IMG/VR virus record: IMGVR_UViG_3300005528_000136
Span: 1 to 31,890 of that record
DNA length: 31,890 nt
Strand: one strand, 5' to 3'
Origin: a virus
This document shows, one piece after another, positions 29,217-31,890 of this stretch. The notes beneath the pieces were generated by a model. It was not told where the DNA came from and ran no database searches. It saw nothing but the letters and a program-made list of their open reading frames with translations. A program made the translations under genes and the position numbers. Numbering within the stretch: the stretch's first letter is position 1; every line of letters begins with the position of its first letter.

Positions 29217-29575
29217 TTGTTTCTATAAACTCCTGGTGGCAATCTTGGTTCATAAGGTTTAATAGTCCAGCCTATAGTTAACAAATCTTGTTTAATTTCA
29301 TCGGTAACAGTTCCTTCTGATACGAAACCATTGTTGTTATCAGAAGCAACTCCCGAACAATAGAAGTCAATATATGTTTCATTATTCTCCCTTAAAACTG
29401 CTACTATACCACCAGAATATCGCCAAGAACAACTCCACCTTTTATCATCATAAAAAAAATGGTTATTTGCCATAGCGGCATATAGATTTTGCGAATAAAT
29501 ACGACTATTTTTGCATTTGTTTTTTATAAACTTATTATTCAATAAATCATATTCTAAATCTGGTTTTGTAGTCAT
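29210..29575 (-). CDS. Conserved hypothetical phage protein
   Basis: A 121-residue protein with SCSWRYSGGIVAVLRENNET then YIDFYCSGV, GFVSEGTVTDEIKQDLLTIG and W. The 'CSWRYSGGIVA.LR....YIDFYCSG....EG.VT.EI..DL..LGW' pattern recurs in phages, without a known function. First gene after the promoter at 29628-29656. Confidence 0.7.
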   Translation of the reverse strand: MTTKPDLEYDLLNNKFIKNKCKNSRIYSQNLYAAMANNHFFYDDKRWSCSWRYSGGIVAVLRENNETYIDFYCSGVASDNNNGFVSEGTVTDEIKQDLLTIGWTIKPYEPRLPPGVYRNKW

Positions 29576-29576
29576 T

Positions 29577-29584
29577 TTGGTGTA
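29577..29584 (+). promoter_or_regulatory. TTGGTGTA box, copy 5
   Basis: TTGGTGTA, just 5' (plus strand) of the minus gene ATG and 116 bp before the HNH start at 29701. Confidence 0.3.
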
Positions 29585-29627
29585 TAACTATTTGAGTATG
29601 GGTAGACATTCAAAAAACTTACAATGA

Positions 29628-29656
29628 ATTATATCAGACGCCCAAGCAATTGTCAA
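29628..29656 (-). promoter_or_regulatory. Sigma-70-type promoter, full consensus
   Basis: Minus strand TTGACA, 17-bp spacer, TATAAT, about 52 bp before the 29575 gene. Located between the HNH gene and this unit. Confidence 0.8.
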
Positions 29657-29700
29657 CTACCCTTGATGTTGTTTGGGTTGTCTTGTTTATGCGTATAAAA

Positions 29701-30423
29701 ATGAAAAAGAAAATATGTAGTAAATGTAAGATTAAAAAATCTATCTTAAGATTTTCTAAAGACAAAAGAAAAAAATCTGGATTGTGTTGTCAATGTAAAG
29801 ATTGTCGTAAAATATATAACGATCAAAATAAAAACAAAAGAATAAAATACTATGAAGACCATAAAGAAACTATATTATTTAATAATCAAATCTATAGAGA
29901 ACTCAAGAAGCATGAATTAAAAAAATATCGTGAGAAAAATAAAACTAGACGCAAAGAACAAAATAAAAAATGGAAAAATAAAAATAAAGAATTACTAAAA
30001 GAATATAATAAAAAATGGAAAATAAATAATAAAAATAAATATCACTCAAATTTTGTAAAATGGAAAAATAATAATTTAGAACATTTAAGAAGATATAGAC
30101 AAAATAGAAGAAAACAAATCAATATTAAGTTAATAGATAATATTAGAAGAAGAATTAATATGGCAATTAAAAGTAAAAAGAATCATAGTATTGAATATCT
30201 TGGAATTGATATAGAATCATATAAAAAATACTTACAACAATTATTTGATAGCCGTATGAACTGGAATAACTACGGAATAAAGGGTTGGCACATAGACCAC
30301 ATAATCCCAATATCGTCTGCTAAAAATGAAGAAGAATTAATAAAATTATTTCATTATACCAATACTCAACCACTATGGGCAGAAGATAATCTCAAAAAAA
30401 GTAATAAAATATTACGTCCATAA
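29701..30423 (+). CDS. HNH homing endonuclease
   Basis: A 240-residue protein starting MKKKICSKCKIKKSILRF. CxxC pairs, a long Lys/Asn-rich linker, then YLGIDIESYKKYLQQLFDSR, MNWNNYGIKGWHIDHIIPIS with HIDH and LFHYTNTQPLWAEDNLKKSN. I chose the ATG 29701 by likeness to the other two HNH starts; an ATG four codons upstream is possible, and neither has a ribosome site. The last 12 bp overlap the convergent gene. Codon use is very A-rich. Confidence 0.88.
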   Translation: MKKKICSKCKIKKSILRFSKDKRKKSGLCCQCKDCRKIYNDQNKNKRIKYYEDHKETILFNNQIYRELKKHELKKYREKNKTRRKEQNKKWKNKNKELLKEYNKKWKINNKNKYHSNFVKWKNNNLEHLRRYRQNRRKQINIKLIDNIRRRINMAIKSKKNHSIEYLGIDIESYKKYLQQLFDSRMNWNNYGIKGWHIDHIIPISSAKNEEELIKLFHYTNTQPLWAEDNLKKSNKILRP

Positions 30424-31077
30424 TTCACGCCTTATTTTTACTAGTTCTAACAGTATCTCATCATCTTCTTTGTCATAAGAGTCCTCAATCTCTGCTATAG
30501 TTTTGTAGTAAAATTCACCATGAGTTTCTTTAGTAAAAATTTTGTGTGGGTCTGGTCTGTAATCTCTATTCTTCCACCAGTGATATAGTTCCAGAATCTT
30601 TAATGATGCTGTTGCTTGGTGAGTGGGTTTTCCATAATCACTATCTGATGGATCAAATCCATAATCTTCATCATAAACTAAGTCTGATGCCCAAGTAAGA
30701 TATTCTATGGTGGCTTCCTTTTCCACAAAAATAACTAGTTCATTGAATAGGGCGTGGAATATTCTAGTATCCAAATCAAAGTATTCGCCGGGCTTTAATC
30801 CTGTTTTAAGATAGTGGATTTTACTAATGTAGCGATTTCTAATGTATATACTAATAGTATTATAAACATCAAAGGGAAAGTGAACTACGTCCTGAAGTTT
30901 CTTTAACAAAGTTTCTGCTATCCAGTATCTAACTGGATGTTTAGTTTTAGATTCTTTGTGCCACTTGCTCCATTCATCGCATCCAAGAGCAAATGGTTTA
31001 GAAGTACCTCTAATCCAATCGGCAAATTTACTACAAGTCCAGTAATCAATCCTGGCTCTTTTCTTTAGTTTAAACAT
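30412..31077 (-). CDS. Conserved large-phage hypothetical protein
   Basis: A 221-residue protein, basic at the start, with FHALFNELVIFVEKEATIEY and a later LKILELYHWWKNRDYRPDPH. The sequence resembles a family found in large phages, with 'FDLDTR..HA.FNELV.FVE' and 'YDWW....RPDP'. No catalytic motif seen. TAATG join with the upstream gene; the 3' end is overlapped by HNH. Confidence 0.65.
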   Translation of the reverse strand: MFKLKKRARIDYWTCSKFADWIRGTSKPFALGCDEWSKWHKESKTKHPVRYWIAETLLKKLQDVVHFPFDVYNTISIYIRNRYISKIHYLKTGLKPGEYFDLDTRIFHALFNELVIFVEKEATIEYLTWASDLVYDEDYGFDPSDSDYGKPTHQATASLKILELYHWWKNRDYRPDPHKIFTKETHGEFYYKTIAEIEDSYDKEDDEILLELVKIRRELWT

Positions 31078-31298
31078 TATAGATCAATATTAACTCCGTG
31101 ATGATCGACCAACCCGTAAAAATCTTTGGTAATTTTTTCTAGTGCATCATTAGCATCCTTAAAAGTATTACCATATTTACGCCACGATCTAAGTTGTTGA
31201 GAGAAATCCCACAACAAAGATTGCATCTTTTGTGCTTGATTAGTAACTTCATATTCTCGTTTGTCATCTGGTAGAATAAATTCAAATGAGACTTTCAT
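31077..31298 (-). CDS. Small phage protein
   Basis: A 73-residue protein, MKVSFEFILPDDKREYEVTN followed by QSLLWDFSQQLRSWRKYG. This matches a recurrent small phage family having 'LP.....E.......L..FD..LR...KYG'. ATGA overlap upstream, TAATG join downstream. Function unknown. Confidence 0.65.
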   Translation of the reverse strand: MKVSFEFILPDDKREYEVTNQAQKMQSLLWDFSQQLRSWRKYGNTFKDANDALEKITKDFYGLVDHHGVNIDL

Positions 31299-31588
31299 GA
31301 TGGAAAATAACTCCTTCCCTCTAACGGATCATATTTGTGAGGATAATTGAACGGACCCAAAGTTTTCTTTCTCTTGCTTTTTAGAATATCAACAATCTCA
31401 TTAAAGCACTTTTCACAAAGTTGAATATCATATTGAGTGCCATCTTGGTTGGAGAAATAACCCCATGTGGCACTTAGTTCACCATATTCATGCTCAACTA
31501 CTGGTTCTGTAGTTGTGCAACTTTCTCCACAACCATCACAGTAAATATTGTCAACAACCTTAGTTAATTTTTTCTTGTAGTTTTTCAT
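31295..31588 (-). CDS. Zinc-binding phage protein
   Basis: A 97-residue protein with CDGCGESC near the N-terminus and LCEKCFNEI later, a pair that binds zinc, and between them ATWGYFSNQDGTQYDIQ. This is a common phage/bacterial family of unknown role ('C..CG..C....E...L.A.WGY.S..DG......LC..C'). First gene after the promoter at 31612-31639. AGGA lies 4 bp before the ATG. Confidence 0.65.
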   Translation of the reverse strand: MKNYKKKLTKVVDNIYCDGCGESCTTTEPVVEHEYGELSATWGYFSNQDGTQYDIQLCEKCFNEIVDILKSKRKKTLGPFNYPHKYDPLEGRSYFPS

Positions 31589-31611
31589 TAAATCCTGCCT
31601 CCCAAGATGCT

Positions 31612-31639
31612 ATTATACTCCATGATTTGTGTGAGTCAA
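31612..31639 (-). promoter_or_regulatory. Sigma-70-type promoter
   Basis: Minus strand TTGACT, 16-bp spacer, TATAAT, 24 bp before the 31588 ATG. The unit runs to at least 30412. Confidence 0.75.
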
Positions 31640-31747
31640 GCCTGTAGTGAGTATATTTGATATTAATCACTCTGCCCTTTTTTACTAGAATATGAGCCAT
31701 TCTAAAATCTTCAATTGAATTCTTTAGAGTTTATATATTGTAATAGT

Positions 31748-31890
31748 TTATTCATTTCCAACTGTCCATTCTATTTCATGAAACTCAAAAGTTTTATTTA
31801 ATTGTTTAGAATAAACCACCGGATGATATCCCCACAGATATATTACCTCGCCCTTTGTCCATTCTAATTCATCTGGTTTATAAAACCATA
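31748..31890 (-). CDS. C-terminal part of an unknown protein
   Basis: A minus-strand frame enters from beyond the window and ends at TAA (31748-31750). It reads WFYKPDELEWTKGEVIYLWG then YHPVVYSKQLNKTFEFHEIE, rich in aromatic residues, 46 complete codons. No family can be assigned from this fragment. Between it and the promoter nothing else is convincing. Confidence 0.5.
   Translation of the reverse strand, partial: WFYKPDELEWTKGEVIYLWGYHPVVYSKQLNKTFEFHEIEWTVGNE

Noticed and set aside
31560-31700. Minus-strand 46-codon ORF (MAHILVKKGRVINIKY...)
   Set aside because: No clear Shine-Dalgarno site, it contains the promoter at 31612-31639 and it overlaps the start of the zinc-binding protein. 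Not supported enough to list.
30-31880. CRISPR arrays, insertion sequences, integrase and attachment sites
   Set aside because: Read through the window without seeing evenly spaced repeats, transposase genes or terminal inverted repeats.

Overview
The window looks like a stretch of the accessory, mostly early/middle region of a large tailed bacteriophage with a low-G+C genome. The main evidence is an rIIA/rIIB pair, an endonuclease VII-type resolvase, an ATP-dependent DNA ligase, a ThyX thymidylate synthase, free-standing HNH homing endonucleases, phage tRNAs and many short proteins of types usually seen in phages. Genes are tightly packed, often with ATGA or TAATG overlaps. Almost everything is read from the minus strand. 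The only plus-strand genes I support are four HNH endonucleases, one HNH remnant and one doubtful 42-codon ORF. Shine-Dalgarno sites are clear, so the host is a bacterium, but the sequence does not say which.

Layout. 1-4.7 kb: partial GMP reductase, a nucleoside 2-deoxyribosyltransferase-like protein, two glycosyltransferases, a methyltransferase, a macro-domain protein and small proteins, all downstream of a near-consensus sigma-70 promoter. 4.7-8.9 kb: a secreted trypsin-like protease, an actin-like ATPase with a small membrane protein, then a RuvB-like helicase next to a protein that joins a zinc ribbon to what looks like the RuvB-binding domain of RuvA. 8.9-12.7 kb: a tRNA-like sequence, rIIB and rIIA. 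12.7-16.1 kb: small phage proteins, a kinase-like protein, tRNA-Leu(UAA), a long RNA hairpin and a helix-turn-helix protein. 16.2-20.6 kb: HhH DNA glycosylase-like protein, sulfotransferase-like protein, DNA ligase with a WGR-like N-terminus, endonuclease VII, a tmRNA and tRNA-Ile(UAU). 20.6-31.9 kb: a SPOUT RNA methyltransferase, dCMP deaminase-like protein, UV-damage endonuclease, ThyX, a zincin-like protein and many conserved phage proteins, interrupted by three related HNH genes.

Together the genes suggest nucleotide supply (GMP reductase, deoxyribosyltransferase-like, dCMP deaminase-like, ThyX), recombination and repair (RuvB-like, endonuclease VII, ligase, UvsE, HhH glycosylase), translation support (tRNAs, tmRNA, SPOUT methyltransferase), glycan or surface modification (glycosyltransferases, sulfotransferase) and possible counter-defence (macro domain).

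The minus-strand genes appear to be served by a recurring host-type promoter: TTGAC(A/T) with a 16-17 bp spacer and TA-rich -10, found at 15 places. About half also carry a CCGATAC-like motif in or beside the spacer. The most notable items are the RuvB / zinc ribbon-RuvA domain III pair, the phage tmRNA, and the repeated insertion of HNH genes at transcription-unit borders with a shared TTGGTGTA box.
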